Numbered from the stretch's first letter, positions 37,274-47,834 are shown. The stretch is DNA of 64,000 bases from Acinetobacter piscicola (GCF_015218165.1 NZ_CP048659.1:1488001-1552000), one strand, 5' to 3'. Notes: a model not told the origin generated them from the letters alone. Numbers and translations: made by a program.

Positions 37274-37795
37274 ATGAGCGAAACACAAAAAATACAAGAT
37301 GAATATTGGATGCAGCAGGCTTTCGAGCAGGCTGCATATGCTGCAACTCAGGGTGAAATCCCTGTAGGTGCAGTGCTTGTGAGTCAAAATCAAATCATTG
37401 GGCAAGGCTACAATATGCCTATTTCTGCTCATGATCCAACCGCCCATGCTGAGATTCAAGCGATTCGCCATGCTTGTTTCAGTATTCAAAATTATCGCTT
37501 ACCTGATGACGCGACTTTATATGTGACCTTAGAGCCTTGTACCATGTGTGTAGGGGCATTAATTCACGCACGTGTGAAACGTGTGGTATTTGCTGCAACT
37601 GAGCCTAAAGCAGGGTCTTTGGTGAGCAGTCGCCAACTTTTGGACAATGGTTATTACAATCATATTTTTCAATTCGAAGGTGGATGTTTGCAAGAACAGT
37701 GTTCAAATCAATTGTCTGAGTTTTTTAAGATGCGTCGTGAGCAAAAAAAGCAGCAACGTTTATACGAAAAGTCATTAAAAGGTCAAATAAAGTAA
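37274..37795 (+). CDS. tadA: tRNA-specific adenosine deaminase TadA
   Basis: 173 residues. The zinc/catalytic motifs are TAHAEIQAIR (His-Ala-Glu) and LEPCTMCVGALIHARV (PCxxC). It deaminates A34 to inosine in the tRNA-Arg(ACG) wobble position. The C-terminal extension is basic (KMRREQKKQQR). Starts 8 bp after the preceding stop. Confidence 0.95.
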   Translation: MSETQKIQDEYWMQQAFEQAAYAATQGEIPVGAVLVSQNQIIGQGYNMPISAHDPTAHAEIQAIRHACFSIQNYRLPDDATLYVTLEPCTMCVGALIHARVKRVVFAATEPKAGSLVSSRQLLDNGYYNHIFQFEGGCLQEQCSNQLSEFFKMRREQKKQQRLYEKSLKGQIK

Positions 37796-37851
37796 GTTAA
37801 AATCATTAGGCATTTGACAATCTGTATTGTCACTTTATAAAGGAAATAAAA

Positions 37852-38286
37852 ATGAATTCAATTCAAGTAAAACAAGAGTTCAATGCACCCATTGATCAAG
37901 TCTTTGATTTGTTATCAAAACATGCGACTTATAATGTTGCTTTTGCTCCAATCCAAGTGGTACGCGTGAAAGATGCGGCTGATCCTGAACGTCCTGATGG
38001 CTTAGGGTCTATACGTCGTATGGGGCTTGGTCCGATTAAACCGATCCAAGAACAAATTACCTTGTTGGACGTAAATAAACGTATTGAATATAAATTAATC
38101 AAGAATCCTTTGATCAAACATCATATTGGAATCATTGAATTTACTGAACTTGGTGCAAATAAAACACAAGTCGACTATACGATCGAATTACAGGCACGTG
38201 CACCCTTTGTTAGTAAATTAATACTTGCACAGCTCAAACTAGCGATTACACTTGGCTTTAAGAAATTAGCAAAGTCGATGGCTTAA
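37852..38286 (+). CDS. SRPBCC-family protein
   Basis: 144 residues of the START/Bet v1-like fold: an N-terminal strand [19 protein letters not shown] and a long C-terminal helix ([26 protein letters not shown]). Such proteins bind hydrophobic ligands or modify polyketide-like substrates; the role here is unknown. AGGAAA precedes the ATG. It is followed 13 bp later by cmk. Confidence 0.85.
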   Translation: MNSIQVKQEFNAPIDQVFDLLSKHATYNVAFAPIQVVRVKDAADPERPDGLGSIRRMGLGPIKPIQEQITLLDVNKRIEYKLIKNPLIKHHIGIIEFTELGANKTQVDYTIELQARAPFVSKLILAQLKLAITLGFKKLAKSMA

Positions 38287-38299
38287 AACTGGAATTTCA

Positions 38300-38992
38300 A
38301 TGACAATTCAAATTATTACGATTGATGGACCGAGTGGTTCAGGTAAAGGCACACTCGCAGCAAAGTTAGCAGCGCATTATCAGTTTCACTTGTTAGATTC
38401 AGGGGCGATCTATCGTTTACTTGGATTGTCATTACATAAAAATAATCTGCTAGATGCTTTAAATGATGCAGATGTGTTAACGCAATGCGAGAAAATTGCA
38501 ACAAATTTAGACATCAAATTTGTCAGTGAACAAAACTCAGCGACACAAGTGTTTTTAGATGATGAAAATGTCACTGAAACTATTCGTACTGAACGTGTTG
38601 GTGAATTTGCTTCAAAAGTCGCAGCAATTCCTGTGCTTAGAACAGCGCTTTTTGCCCGTCAACGTGCATTTGCCCAAGCACCGGGGTTGGTGGCAGATGG
38701 TCGAGATATGGCGACTTCAATTTTTCCAGAAGCACAAGCAAAAATTTACTTGACTGCATCGGCAGAGTCACGTGCGACACGCCGTCTAAAACAGTTGCAG
38801 GCGATGGGCTTGGATGTTAAAATAAACGACATTTTAGCTAACATACAGGCACGTGATAAGCGTGATATGGAGCGTACAGTCGCTCCATTGAAGCCAGCAC
38901 AAGATGCATATATTATTGATAGTTCTACATTAAATATCGATGAAGTATTCAAATTGATGACTGATTTTATCGATGCACAGTTAGCGAAATAA
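38300..38992 (+). CDS. cmk: Cytidylate kinase Cmk
   Basis: 230 residues. P-loop [17 protein letters not shown], the [10 protein letters not shown] segment and [16 protein letters not shown] are Cmk hallmarks. It phosphorylates CMP and dCMP. It is followed 104 bp later by rpsA, as in most gammaproteobacteria. Confidence 0.96.
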   Translation: MTIQIITIDGPSGSGKGTLAAKLAAHYQFHLLDSGAIYRLLGLSLHKNNLLDALNDADVLTQCEKIATNLDIKFVSEQNSATQVFLDDENVTETIRTERVGEFASKVAAIPVLRTALFARQRAFAQAPGLVADGRDMATSIFPEAQAKIYLTASAESRATRRLKQLQAMGLDVKINDILANIQARDKRDMERTVAPLKPAQDAYIIDSSTLNIDEVFKLMTDFIDAQLAK

Positions 38993-39096
38993 CAAATTCA
39001 GTGAAAGCATAGCTTGATCAGTTTATACGGACTATGTGGAGACTTAACTAAACCGGCCTTGTCTGATCCAAGACCGCTGACTTTTCTAGGTATATC

Positions 39097-40773
39097 ATGA
39101 CCGAATCTTTTGCAGCCCTCTTTGAAGAAAGCGAATTAAACCTCAACGTTGAAAAGGGTGCAGTCATCCAAGGTATCGTTGTTAGTATCGATTCTGACTG
39201 GGTAACTGTTGATACTGGCCTTAAATCTGAAGGCATTGTATCTCGTGCTGAATTTTTAAACGAACAACGTGAACTTGAAGTTCAAGTTGGCGATACAGTA
39301 GATGTTGTTGTTGAAGCGCTTGACAACGGTATGGGTCAAACAGTTTTATCACGTGAAAAAGCAAAACGTGCTGAAACTTGGACTAAACTTGAAAAAATCT
39401 TTGAAGACGGCGAAATCGTTACTGGTGTTATCTCTGGTAAGGTTAAAGGCGGTTTCACTGTTGACATCGGTCCTGTTCGTGCGTTCTTACCAGGTTCTTT
39501 GGTAGACACTCGTCCAATCCGTGACACGACTCACCTTGAAGGTAAAGAGTTAGAATTCAAAGTCATCAAACTTGATGCTAAACGTAACAACGTTGTTGTA
39601 TCTCGTCGTGCTGTTATGGAAGCTGAATCTTCAGCTGACCGTGAAGCGCTTCTTTCTCAATTGGAAGAAGGCCAAACAGTTACTGGTACAATCAAAAATC
39701 TTACTGACTACGGTGCTTTCGTTGACCTTGGCGGTATTGATGGTCTTCTTCATATCACTGATATGGCTTGGAAACGCATCAAGCACCCTTCAGAAGTTGT
39801 TGAAGTGGGTCAAGAAGTTACTGTTAAAGTACTTAAATTTGACAAAGAACGTAACCGTGTTTCTCTAGGTCTTAAACAACTTGGTGAAGATCCATGGTTA
39901 GCGATCATGAACCGTTATCCTAAAGGTTCTATCGTTAAAGCACGTGTAACTAATTTAACTGACTACGGTTGTTTCGCTGAAATCGCTGAAGGCGTTGAAG
40001 GTTTAGTACACGTTTCTGAAATGGACCACACAAACAAAAACATCCACCCATCTAAAGTTGTTCAGATTGGTGATGAAGTTGATGTGATGGTTCTTGAAGT
40101 TGATGAAGAACGTCGTCGTATTTCTCTTGGTATCAAACAAACTCGTGCTAACCCATGGGAAGAGTTTGCTAAAGCTCATGAGAAAGGTGAAAAAGTTTCT
40201 GGTACGATCAAATCTATCACTGACTTTGGTATCTTCATTGGCTTAAACGGTGGTATCGACGGTTTAGTTCACTTGTCTGATATTTCTTGGAACGAACAAG
40301 GCGAAGAAGCGATTCGTCGTTACAAGAAAGGCGACACAGTTGAAGCAGTTATCTTGTCTGTAGATGCAGAAGGTAACCGTATCAGCCTTGGCGTTAAACA
40401 ATTGAACAGCGATCCATTCAATGACTTCTTAGCTGCTAACGAACGCGGTGCGTTGGTTAAAGGTACAGTAACTGCAGTTGATGCTAAAGGCGCAACTGTT
40501 AAGTTAGCTGACGAAGTTGAAGCTTCTTTGAAAGCATCTGAAATCAACCGTGATCGCGTTGAAGATGCAACTAAATTCTTAGAAGTTGGTCAAGAAGTTG
40601 AAGCGAAAATCATCAACGTTGACCGTAAATCTCGCTCTATCAACTTGTCGATCAAAGCGAAAGACGAAGCTGAAGAGAAAGAAGCGGTTGCGAACTTGAA
40701 AACAGCTACAACTGCTCAAGACAATGGTCCAAAAACTATTGGTGACTTGATCAAAGCTCAAATGAATCACTAA
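39097..40773 (+). CDS. rpsA: 30S ribosomal protein S1
   Basis: 558 residues with six S1 RNA-binding repeats, readable from recurrent segments such as [36 protein letters not shown] and [15 protein letters not shown]. Codon use is strongly biased (cgt, ggt, gaa, aac), unlike its neighbours, as expected for a highly expressed gene. It binds mRNA leaders on the small subunit. A leader of about 100 bp precedes it and a strong terminator follows. Confidence 0.98.
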   Translation: MTESFAALFEESELNLNVEKGAVIQGIVVSIDSDWVTVDTGLKSEGIVSRAEFLNEQRELEVQVGDTVDVVVEALDNGMGQTVLSREKAKRAETWTKLEKIFEDGEIVTGVISGKVKGGFTVDIGPVRAFLPGSLVDTRPIRDTTHLEGKELEFKVIKLDAKRNNVVVSRRAVMEAESSADREALLSQLEEGQTVTGTIKNLTDYGAFVDLGGIDGLLHITDMAWKRIKHPSEVVEVGQEVTVKVLKFDKERNRVSLGLKQLGEDPWLAIMNRYPKGSIVKARVTNLTDYGCFAEIAEGVEGLVHVSEMDHTNKNIHPSKVVQIGDEVDVMVLEVDEERRRISLGIKQTRANPWEEFAKAHEKGEKVSGTIKSITDFGIFIGLNGGIDGLVHLSDISWNEQGEEAIRRYKKGDTVEAVILSVDAEGNRISLGVKQLNSDPFNDFLAANERGALVKGTVTAVDAKGATVKLADEVEASLKASEINRDRVEDATKFLEVGQEVEAKIINVDRKSRSINLSIKAKDEAEEKEAVANLKTATTAQDNGPKTIGDLIKAQMNH

Positions 40774-40830
40774 GTTGCTGTAAAAAAGTATTATTAAATG
40801 TAATTAATTAATACTTTTTATACAAATACT

Positions 40831-40872
40831 GTAAAAGGTAGCGTAGTATACGATCACTGCGCTACCTTTTTG
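40831..40872 (+). terminator. Terminator after rpsA
   Basis: AAAAGGTAGCG / CGCTACCTTTT, 11-bp stem with a 16-base loop, followed by T's. Confidence 0.93.
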
Positions 40873-40934
40873 TATTTAAAAAGGATATTATTTGAAGCAA
40901 GGCTAAATAGCATTAAAATGAATTGAGGTCGTAG

Positions 40935-41240
40935 ATGACAACTGAAGCTCTAAACAAATCTGACTTAATAGAAAGAATTGCACTTAAAAATCCACATTTG
41001 GCTGAGCCATTGGTGGAAGAAGCAGTGAAGATTATGATCGATCAAATGATTGCATCACTATCAGGAGATGATCGTATCGAAATTCGTGGTTTTGGTAGTT
41101 TTGCTTTACATCATCGTGAGCCACGTGTGGGACGTAACCCAAAAACAGGCAAATCAGTTGAGGTTGCAGCGAAAGCAGTACCACATTTTAAACCTGGTAA
41201 AGCATTACGTGACGCAGTAAACGAATCTGCAAATAAATAA
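40935..41240 (+). CDS. ihfB: Integration host factor subunit beta
   Basis: 101 residues of the HU/IHF fold: [20 protein letters not shown], the core [18 protein letters not shown] and the DNA-bending arm [15 protein letters not shown] with Pro. It pairs with IhfA to bend DNA at specific sites. GAGG precedes the ATG. The rpsA-ihfB-lapA order is conserved. Confidence 0.96.
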   Translation: MTTEALNKSDLIERIALKNPHLAEPLVEEAVKIMIDQMIASLSGDDRIEIRGFGSFALHHREPRVGRNPKTGKSVEVAAKAVPHFKPGKALRDAVNESANK

Positions 41241-41258
41241 AATTCGAATGGGGTGTTT

Positions 41259-41624
41259 ATGCGCTTTATTTTAGGTTTACTTTTGGTCGTAGTGTTTGTT
41301 TATTCTCTAGCACTGGTACTGATCAATGGAACTGAGTTACCTGTGGATTTATGGTTTACTCAAGTGCCTGCAATGCGTTTGGGTTTATTGTTGTTGTTAA
41401 CATTAGCCATTGGTATTGTATTGGGGTTGTTGATCGGTGTGCAGATTTTCCGAGTATTTCAAAATAATTGGGAAATTCGCAGATTACGTAAAGATATTGA
41501 TCATTTACGTAAGGAGCAAATCCAAAGCGCTCAATTGGCTGCAGCGGAAGCCGCAGCAAGTGTGCGTCATGAAAAAACAGTGATGGATGTTTATCCAGAA
41601 GATAAAAATTCTAAGCCATTATAA
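41259..41624 (+). CDS. lapA: LapA-domain inner-membrane protein
   Basis: 121 residues from ATG 41259 (GGGG five bases upstream). Two membrane helices (LGLLLVVVFVYSLALVLING and GLLLLLTLAIGIVLGLLIGV) are followed by a coiled-coil cytoplasmic tail (RRLRKDIDHLRKEQ). In E. coli LapA (YciS) works with LapB (YciM) to control LpxC turnover. No lapB is seen downstream; pyrF follows directly after a terminator. Confidence 0.88.
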   Translation: MRFILGLLLVVVFVYSLALVLINGTELPVDLWFTQVPAMRLGLLLLLTLAIGIVLGLLIGVQIFRVFQNNWEIRRLRKDIDHLRKEQIQSAQLAAAEAAASVRHEKTVMDVYPEDKNSKPL

Positions 41625-41631
41625 TTTTATC

Positions 41632-41671
41632 AACCCTCAATCATGATAATAATGAAAGATTGAGGGTTTTA
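41632..41671 (+). terminator. Terminator after lapA
   Basis: AACCCTCAATC / GATTGAGGGTT stem with a 15-base loop and a T run. Confidence 0.92.
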
Positions 41672-41726
41672 TCATTTCTGCATTCTAATAATTATTCGAA
41701 TAATCACCAAGTAAAGTATTAATTCT

Positions 41727-41754
41727 TTGTACTCATCAGGATTATCTCTATAAT
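41727..41754 (+). promoter_or_regulatory. Candidate sigma-70 promoter of pyrF
   Basis: TTGTAC (41727-41732) and a perfect TATAAT (41749-41754) are spaced by 16 bases, after the lapA terminator. Expected start near 41761, giving a leader of about 24 nt. Confidence 0.6.
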
Positions 41755-41784
41755 AAGGCACCTTATTGTGATGGAAAGAATCTC

Positions 41785-42465
41785 TTGAGTATTATTGTTG
41801 CCTTAGACGCCAAAAGCCAATATGACGCATTAACAATCGCTGATCAGCTAGATCCATCACTTTGTCGTTTAAAAGTGGGTAAAGAACTTTTTACACATGA
41901 AGGTTCATCTATTGTTAAAGCATTGCATGATCGTAACTTTGAAGTATTTCTAGATTTAAAATTTCATGATATTCCAAATACTACAGCACAAGCTGTATGT
42001 GCTGCGGGAGACATGGGGGTTTGGATGGTGAATGTACACGCGTCAGGTGGTCGTAAAATGATGGAAACCTGTGTTGAGCGTTTACAAGCAGGGAACTATA
42101 AAACTCAATTGATTGCTGTAACAGTATTAACTTCAATGGGACGTGAAGATTTACGTGATATTGGTTTGGATATTGAGCCTTTTGAGCAAGTGAAACGTTT
42201 AGCAAAATTGACCAAAGACAGTGGTTTAGATGGTGTTGTGTGTTCTGCACAAGAAGCGAAAATGTTGCGTGAAGAATTAGGGCAAGATTTTTCTTTGGTT
42301 ACACCAGGTATTCGGCCAGTAGGTTCAAATGCGGATGATCAAAAGCGTATTGTGACCCCAAAACAAGCGATGTTAGATGGTTCTACACATTTGGTGATTG
42401 GTCGTCCAATTACTCAATCTGAGAATCCAAGTCAAATGTTGAAAGATATTTTGGTGACATTGTAA
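41785..42465 (+). CDS. pyrF: Orotidine 5'-phosphate decarboxylase PyrF
   Basis: 226 residues. The active-site block is [17 protein letters not shown] (Asp-x-Lys-x2-Asp), with VTVLTSM and TPGIRPVG downstream. It makes UMP from OMP. The start is TTG: no ATG or GTG lies in frame nearby and the family N-terminus (IIVALDAK) begins at once; GGAAAG lies upstream. Confidence 0.95.
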   Translation: MSIIVALDAKSQYDALTIADQLDPSLCRLKVGKELFTHEGSSIVKALHDRNFEVFLDLKFHDIPNTTAQAVCAAGDMGVWMVNVHASGGRKMMETCVERLQAGNYKTQLIAVTVLTSMGREDLRDIGLDIEPFEQVKRLAKLTKDSGLDGVVCSAQEAKMLREELGQDFSLVTPGIRPVGSNADDQKRIVTPKQAMLDGSTHLVIGRPITQSENPSQMLKDILVTL

Positions 42466-42496
42466 TCGTTCTGATTTGGTATACAGTTATTTTGCA

Positions 42497-42524
42497 GAAA
42501 GCCTTTCAATCGAAAGGCTTTCTT
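42497..42524 (+). terminator. Terminator after pyrF
   Basis: GAAAGCCTTTC / GAAAGGCTTTC stem, 4-base loop, then TTGTTT. Confidence 0.92.
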
Positions 42525-42565
42525 GTTTATGATGAAGTTGTAAATTGATCTATGAGACAAATAAA

Positions 42566-42748
42566 ATGACTGATCAAAATTTATCAATGAATGATACACC
42601 ACAATATGTGATCGACAATCTGCAACAACTTTCAGAAGAAGCTATACAAGAGGAAGAACATGCTCAAAATGGAAATAATGAATGGGGTTCAGGTATTGAC
42701 GCTGTTGAGTGGGTTAGAGCGTTTTTGAATGCATTAAAAAATTTTTGA
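42566..42748 (+). CDS. Small unknown protein, 60 residues
   Basis: From ATG 42566 (an ATG at 42545 would add seven). Acidic N-terminal part with EEAIQEEEHAQNG, then a Trp-containing segment (EWGSGIDAVEWVRAFLNAL) likely to form an amphipathic helix. The family is not recognised. It stands alone between the pyrF terminator and the lysO terminator. Confidence 0.6.
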   Translation: MTDQNLSMNDTPQYVIDNLQQLSEEAIQEEEHAQNGNNEWGSGIDAVEWVRAFLNALKNF

Positions 42749-42840
42749 GTGGGTGATATTTACTTTAGTGTGTGTTTCTATTGGTGCTAGTTCAAGTTGC
42801 ATATTTCTCATTTTTTGAATCTAGTTCTGAATTTTGGTTA

Positions 42841-42876
42841 AAAAAAAGAAATCACCATCATTGGCGATTTCTTTTA
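42841..42876 (-). terminator. Terminator after the LysO-like gene
   Basis: On the minus strand GAAATCGCC pairs with GGTGATTTC (one G-U) and a run of T follows. It is 20 bp past the stop. Confidence 0.88.
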
Positions 42877-42895
42877 TACTTATAGGCTTGAAAAA

Positions 42896-43804
42896 CTATA
42901 AAGCTGCCAAAATACTTACAGCAATAGGTGCGAGTACCGAAAGAACAAAACCACTGACCATGGCATGCGGTATAAACTCGTTGCCACAGGCTTGTTTAAC
43001 CATGGGTAAAGTCACATCCATTGCGGTTGCACCTGCAGAAGAAATAGCAGAACGTGGATAACGCCAACCGATCATATACATAAATAAAATGGCGAAAATT
43101 TCACGGAATAAATCATTAATTAAGGCAATACTGCCGAGATGAGCATTTCTGAGTTCAGTGACCACGATTCCTGTCATAGAGTAAAAACCATAACCTTGTG
43201 ACAACATGATCAAATCTTTTAAGTTGATGCTATTGATCATTAAAGAACACAGGACAGCACCTAAAATAGAACCAATAATACAACCTATGGGTACAAGTAA
43301 TATTTTCCAGTTTAGCCAAGAGCGATCTAATGGAGAGTAAGCGAGATCTAAACCAATCAGCAGCATGAAGACGAGTAGTAAATACCATGTGCTGATCTGT
43401 GGCTGATAGTCAAAATAAGCAAATAATTCAGATAAACCATAGCCTAAAGCTAAGGCGATAAAAGCATAGCTAATATTGAGTAATGAACCCATCAACAGTT
43501 CTGCTGAAACTTTACCTTGTGTAGGTTGAAAGCCAATCACTTTAAATAATATATAGCAGCATAGAAATGCCCCTACCGATGTTGCTAAAGCAATGCTAAT
43601 GGCATCACTCACAATTTGTGCAGGTTCAGCGATGCTATGAAGGGTTTGTGCGAACTCAATGGCAATGGCAATCAATAAGATATAAGTAAAATAAGGCAGA
43701 ATTTTAAAGGCGATAGTTTCCAGCCAAGCGGGTAATCGACGTGCCAGAATAAAACCTAAAAATAAACAAAATAAAAGTTGGAAGATCAGCCAAAGAGATT
43801 GCAT
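42896..43804 (-). CDS. LysO-family lysine exporter
   Basis: About 302 residues, eight or more membrane helices. The C-terminal block RYPRSAISSAGATAMDVTLP matches the LysO (YbjE) signature with its acidic residue in the membrane. E. coli LysO exports lysine and toxic analogues such as thialysine. The start at ATG 43804 lies immediately after a terminator-like hairpin, with no ribosome site; a TTG at 43816 would sit inside that hairpin. Confidence 0.85.
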   Translation of the reverse strand: MQSLWLIFQLLFCLFLGFILARRLPAWLETIAFKILPYFTYILLIAIAIEFAQTLHSIAEPAQIVSDAISIALATSVGAFLCCYILFKVIGFQPTQGKVSAELLMGSLLNISYAFIALALGYGLSELFAYFDYQPQISTWYLLLVFMLLIGLDLAYSPLDRSWLNWKILLVPIGCIIGSILGAVLCSLMINSINLKDLIMLSQGYGFYSMTGIVVTELRNAHLGSIALINDLFREIFAILFMYMIGWRYPRSAISSAGATAMDVTLPMVKQACGNEFIPHAMVSGFVLSVLAPIAVSILAAL

Positions 43805-43835
43805 AAAAATGGGCAAATAGTCACTATTTGCCCAT
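43805..43835 (-). terminator. Terminator of the monooxygenase gene, abutting lysO
   Basis: ATGGGCAAATAG / CTATTTGCCCAT is a perfect 12-bp stem with a 3-base loop; on the minus strand TTTTT follows and then the LysO-like ATG at 43804. Confidence 0.9.
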
Positions 43836-43848
43836 TATAGCTGAAGTT

Positions 43849-45378
43849 TTAAGCAGCACGTGTGCTTTTATTAGACATTTGTTTTTGACCTAATAATAAA
43901 TAATCGCTAGCGTTAACTGTTCGAGTCTGTAGCCAGAATTTCCATGTATACGTTGGCCAAAGTGAGAAGTTTTTGCCACCATCTTGTTGATACCAACTCA
44001 CACATCCAGACTGCCAAACAGTGCCTTTGAGTTGTTCTTGAACACGTTCATTAAATGAATCTTGTACTTCAGGTTTGATGGTGATTGCTTGAGTTTGAGT
44101 TTTATTAACCAATTGAATGAGTTGTAAAATATATTGCACTTGTGATTCGATCATGAAAATTACAGAATTATGACCAAGTATGGTATTTGGTCCTAACAAT
44201 TGGAATAAATTAGGGAAATTTTTGGTTGTAATTCCATAATAGCTTTCTGCACCATCTTTCCATGCATCTTTGAGTTCAATACCATTTAAACCATAGCATT
44301 CAAATGATTTTAGATAAATACGCGGGTCGGTAATAAAACCTGTACCATAAATTAAGCAATCAATTGGACGTTCTTTACCATCTTTGGTGATGATGCTGTT
44401 TTCAGTCACTTCTTGAATCGCATCGGTGATGAGTTCTACATTGTCACGGTTAAAGGTTGGGAAATATTTATTAGAAATCAGAATACGTTTACAGCCCATG
44501 ACATAGTCTGGAGTCAGTTTTTTCGCAACCGCTTTATCTTTTACTTGAAATTTAATAAAAGCTTCAGCCAATTTTTGCCCATATTTCATGATTTGTGGTT
44601 GTACAATCGGAACGACGCGCGATTCATTTGACCAATATAAACGTGCACGATGTAACTTTCTAAACCATTCAAAACGTTTAAATAGGTGTTGATCTAAAGC
44701 ATTATAAGCACGTTCATCGCGTGGAATTACCCATGCTGCTGTGCGTTGCAACACATAAAGATTTTTAACTTTGGCTGCGATTTCGGGAATATATTGGATC
44801 GCACTACCACCTGTGCCAATCGATGCTACATTTTTCTCATTTAAATTATATTGGTGATTCCATTGTGACGAGTGGAAAACTTCACCTTTGAACTTTTCAA
44901 TGCCTTTAATTTTTGGAATCTGTGGGACATGCAAAGGACCTGAAGCAAAAATAACAAATTGTGCCTCAATTTTTTGTCCATTTTTTAGCACTAAATGCCA
45001 ATGACATTGTTGTTCATCGTAGCGTGTTGAAATGACTTCTTGATTAAATTGGATGTATTTTTTTAGCTGATATTCTTTTATCAGGTCTTGGATATAATCA
45101 AAAATCTCAGGCGCTTCAGCATAACGTTTTGACCAGTCTTTCTTCGGTGCAAATGAGAGCGAATACATGTGTGATTGTACATCACAAGCAGCTCCCGGAT
45201 ATTGATTTTCACGCCATGTACCACCGACATCATCGGCTTTTTCTAGAATGATAAAATCATGAATATTGGCTTGTAGTAAACGAATAGCCATCGCTAAACC
45301 ACCAAAGCCTGCGCCAATGATCGCAATTTGTGTGGATTGGGTTGGTTGTTGATGATTGATCGTGTTTTTTGCACACAT
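43849..45378 (-). CDS. Flavin-dependent monooxygenase, Baeyer-Villiger type
   Basis: 509 residues. Two Rossmann motifs (IIGAGFGGLAMAIRL for FAD and ASIGTGGSAIQYIP for NADPH) flank the type I BVMO fingerprint FKGEVFHSSQWN (FxGxxxHxxxW). The DVGGTWRENQYPGAACDV segment is typical. Such enzymes convert ketones to esters or lactones, or oxidise heteroatoms. The divergent AraC-family regulator gene likely controls it. The substrate is not known. Confidence 0.92.
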   Translation of the reverse strand: MCAKNTINHQQPTQSTQIAIIGAGFGGLAMAIRLLQANIHDFIILEKADDVGGTWRENQYPGAACDVQSHMYSLSFAPKKDWSKRYAEAPEIFDYIQDLIKEYQLKKYIQFNQEVISTRYDEQQCHWHLVLKNGQKIEAQFVIFASGPLHVPQIPKIKGIEKFKGEVFHSSQWNHQYNLNEKNVASIGTGGSAIQYIPEIAAKVKNLYVLQRTAAWVIPRDERAYNALDQHLFKRFEWFRKLHRARLYWSNESRVVPIVQPQIMKYGQKLAEAFIKFQVKDKAVAKKLTPDYVMGCKRILISNKYFPTFNRDNVELITDAIQEVTENSIITKDGKERPIDCLIYGTGFITDPRIYLKSFECYGLNGIELKDAWKDGAESYYGITTKNFPNLFQLLGPNTILGHNSVIFMIESQVQYILQLIQLVNKTQTQAITIKPEVQDSFNERVQEQLKGTVWQSGCVSWYQQDGGKNFSLWPTYTWKFWLQTRTVNASDYLLLGQKQMSNKSTRAA

Positions 45379-45524
45379 TTTTTAAATCCAGTTTTTTTGA
45401 TTTTGTTTAGGTTAATGAAATTTTTTAGACAGTAATATGATTATAGCAACAGAAAAATTGATCAATTCGGCAATTTTCAAATCAGTAATAGTGTAGTAAA
45501 AAATAGCCAGTAAAAAATATTGTA

Positions 45525-46541
45525 ATGAAGATGAAAAGATCGATACTTGGTTTGATGTACTTAATTCAGGGCATGCGTAATGCAGGTATTGATGTGGATG
45601 CACGTCTTGCGAGTATTGGTATCCAGTCTGATGCCCTTGAGCCCAGTTCAATTATTCATCCGAGTTTAGAATGGGATATTCAAAAAGTCATTGGGCAAGG
45701 CGTTAAGCCTGAAACTGGGGTATTTATTGGACAGCACTATGCTTTAGCGGGTTATGGTCCTTTGCTCATGTTGTTGGTGACGTGTCAGACGGTTGGTGAT
45801 GCAATCAAAAATGGTATTCATTTTCAAGGTTTAACACATTTATATGGCGTTTTAAATTTGATAGAAAACCAATATCAAGTTGCTTTAAGCTATCAACCTA
45901 TTGATCTCACGACTGATATGGGATTGTTACGGGCACAATGTGAAATTTCAGGAACATATAAGTTTTTACAAGATATTTATAAAATGATGGGTTTGCCTAC
46001 TCCAGATATACGTATTGAGTTACCTTTTGCTCAACCTAAAGATGCTGAAACTTTGAAACAGTTTCAGGATTATTATGGTGCGGACTTACACTTTGGTGGT
46101 AAGGCGGCTGCATTTTGGTTAGATAAATATGTACTCGATGTTAAAATTCCATCTGCGGATCAGATGACCAATCGTATTTATGAGGTTAAATGTGTTGAAG
46201 AGATTCAGCGTTTAAGTGATGTTGAAAATGAGACACCTGTATTGATTCAACGTGTAAAGGATTATTTAGAGTTACAACAAGGTGTAATGCCGACAATGGC
46301 AGAAACAGCACAGGCATTGAATTTGCCAGAACGAACATTACGCCACCAATTACAACAACTCAATACGAGTTATAAGGTGATTCGAGAGCAATTAATTAAG
46401 CATAAGGCATTGCGTCTGATTGAATATAAAGAATATTCAATTGAGATGATTGCTGAGTTATTGGGATATTCTGAACCTGCGGCATTTAATCATGCATTTA
46501 AACGTTGGTTTGGGCAAAGCCCACGCCAATATGGCAAATAA
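45525..46541 (+). CDS. AraC-family transcriptional regulator
   Basis: 338 residues: an N-terminal arabinose-binding-like (OruR/ArgR-type) domain and a C-terminal double helix-turn-helix (MAETAQALNLPERTLRHQL; IAELLGYSEPAAFNHAFKRW then GQSPRQYGK). It is divergent from the monooxygenase gene with a 146-bp shared control region. By analogy with regulators next to BVMO genes it should activate that gene. Confidence 0.92.
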   Translation: MKMKRSILGLMYLIQGMRNAGIDVDARLASIGIQSDALEPSSIIHPSLEWDIQKVIGQGVKPETGVFIGQHYALAGYGPLLMLLVTCQTVGDAIKNGIHFQGLTHLYGVLNLIENQYQVALSYQPIDLTTDMGLLRAQCEISGTYKFLQDIYKMMGLPTPDIRIELPFAQPKDAETLKQFQDYYGADLHFGGKAAAFWLDKYVLDVKIPSADQMTNRIYEVKCVEEIQRLSDVENETPVLIQRVKDYLELQQGVMPTMAETAQALNLPERTLRHQLQQLNTSYKVIREQLIKHKALRLIEYKEYSIEMIAELLGYSEPAAFNHAFKRWFGQSPRQYGK

Positions 46542-46641
46542 AACAATTTTCGGTATAGCAAAGATAAATTAATGAGAAAGTCTTATTTATCAGCTTGTAA
46601 TTTTCGCTATACTTCCATCAGCCTCTAAAAGTATTCGTAAT

Positions 46642-47790
46642 ATGTTAGACAGAAAATCAGCACATAGCACCGCATTTACACCCGTATCTCCTGCTGAGCG
46701 TTATGCTCAAGCTTTGTCATCTGGGCAATTTTTACCCGATGAAGCACAGGCGCAAGCAGTGCATGAGCTAGATCGTGTTTGGCAAGAACTTATTCAACGT
46801 TATAAAGCTTCTAAAAAAGCATTTCGTCGTTTTCGCCGCCAGACCTCACCTAAAGGTGTCTATATGTGGGGTGGTGTAGGGCGTGGAAAAACGTGGTTGA
46901 TGGATCAATTCTATGAGTCAATTCCATTTCGCCGTAAAACCCGTATGCATTTTCATCACTTTATGCAGTATGTGCATAAAGAGTTAAATAAGCTTTCAGG
47001 TCAACGTAATCCACTTGATTTGGTCGCAGATCAAATTTATAAAGATGCTGTAGTGATTTGTTTTGATGAATTTTTTGTGTCAAACGTTACAGATGCAATG
47101 ATTCTTAGTGATTTATTTCAAAAACTATTTACACGCGGTATTACGCTGATTGCAACATCAAATATTGCACCCGATGGTTTATATAAAAATGGTATTCATC
47201 GTGATCGTTTTCTGCCAACCATTGAAATGGTCAAGAAAAACTGTGTGATTTTAAATGTCGATGCAGGTGTAGACTATCGTTTACGTGTATTAAAACAAGC
47301 ACAATTGTTTAAGTCACCTTTAAATGATGAAAATACGGCATGGATGGCTGAGCGCTTTAATGCTTTAGTCTTGTCACAATCGGTGTCTAAAAGTTCGATC
47401 ATCATCAATAATCGTGAGGTTGAAACGCTAGGGCATACTGAAGATGTATTGTGGTGTGAGTTTCGTGAATTATGTATGAAGCCGCGTAGTCCATCTGACT
47501 TTATTGAAATTGCCAATATTTATAATACGGTTTTAGTCAGCAATGTCCCGCATTTGGATGATTTGTTGTCAGAAGGAACGCGTCGTTTTATTTATTTGGT
47601 CGATGAGTTTTATGATCGTGGAGTGAAATTATTACTGACTTCAGCAGATTCGATCATTGAGATTTATGAGGGTGAAAAATTAGCATTTGAAATTGAACGT
47701 ACTCGTTCACGTTTGTTAGAAATGCAATCAGATGAATATTTACAGTCTGAACATCGCCAGATTCAAGGCAAAGAATTACAAGTGGAATAA
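46642..47790 (+). CDS. zapE: Cell-division ATPase ZapE (AFG1-like)
   Basis: 382 residues. Walker A GGVGRGKTWLMDQFY and Walker B ICFDEFFVSNVTDAMIL are clear, with TSNIAPDGLYKNG after. ZapE is an inner-membrane-associated AAA-like ATPase that affects Z-ring stability under stress. The start MLDRKSAH has no strong ribosome site. A terminator follows. Confidence 0.92.
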   Translation: MLDRKSAHSTAFTPVSPAERYAQALSSGQFLPDEAQAQAVHELDRVWQELIQRYKASKKAFRRFRRQTSPKGVYMWGGVGRGKTWLMDQFYESIPFRRKTRMHFHHFMQYVHKELNKLSGQRNPLDLVADQIYKDAVVICFDEFFVSNVTDAMILSDLFQKLFTRGITLIATSNIAPDGLYKNGIHRDRFLPTIEMVKKNCVILNVDAGVDYRLRVLKQAQLFKSPLNDENTAWMAERFNALVLSQSVSKSSIIINNREVETLGHTEDVLWCEFRELCMKPRSPSDFIEIANIYNTVLVSNVPHLDDLLSEGTRRFIYLVDEFYDRGVKLLLTSADSIIEIYEGEKLAFEIERTRSRLLEMQSDEYLQSEHRQIQGKELQVE

Positions 47791-47808
47791 GTACGTTATA
47801 TCTTATTC

Positions 47809-47834
47809 AGCACTCGTCAGAGTGCTTTTTTTTG
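47809..47834 (+). terminator. Terminator after zapE
   Basis: AGCACTC-GTCA-GAGTGCT followed by eight T's. Confidence 0.93.

Noticed and set aside
39345..39360. parS-like sequence TTTATCACGTGAAAAA
   Set aside because: Three mismatches to the consensus and it lies in conserved rpsA codons (VLSREK).
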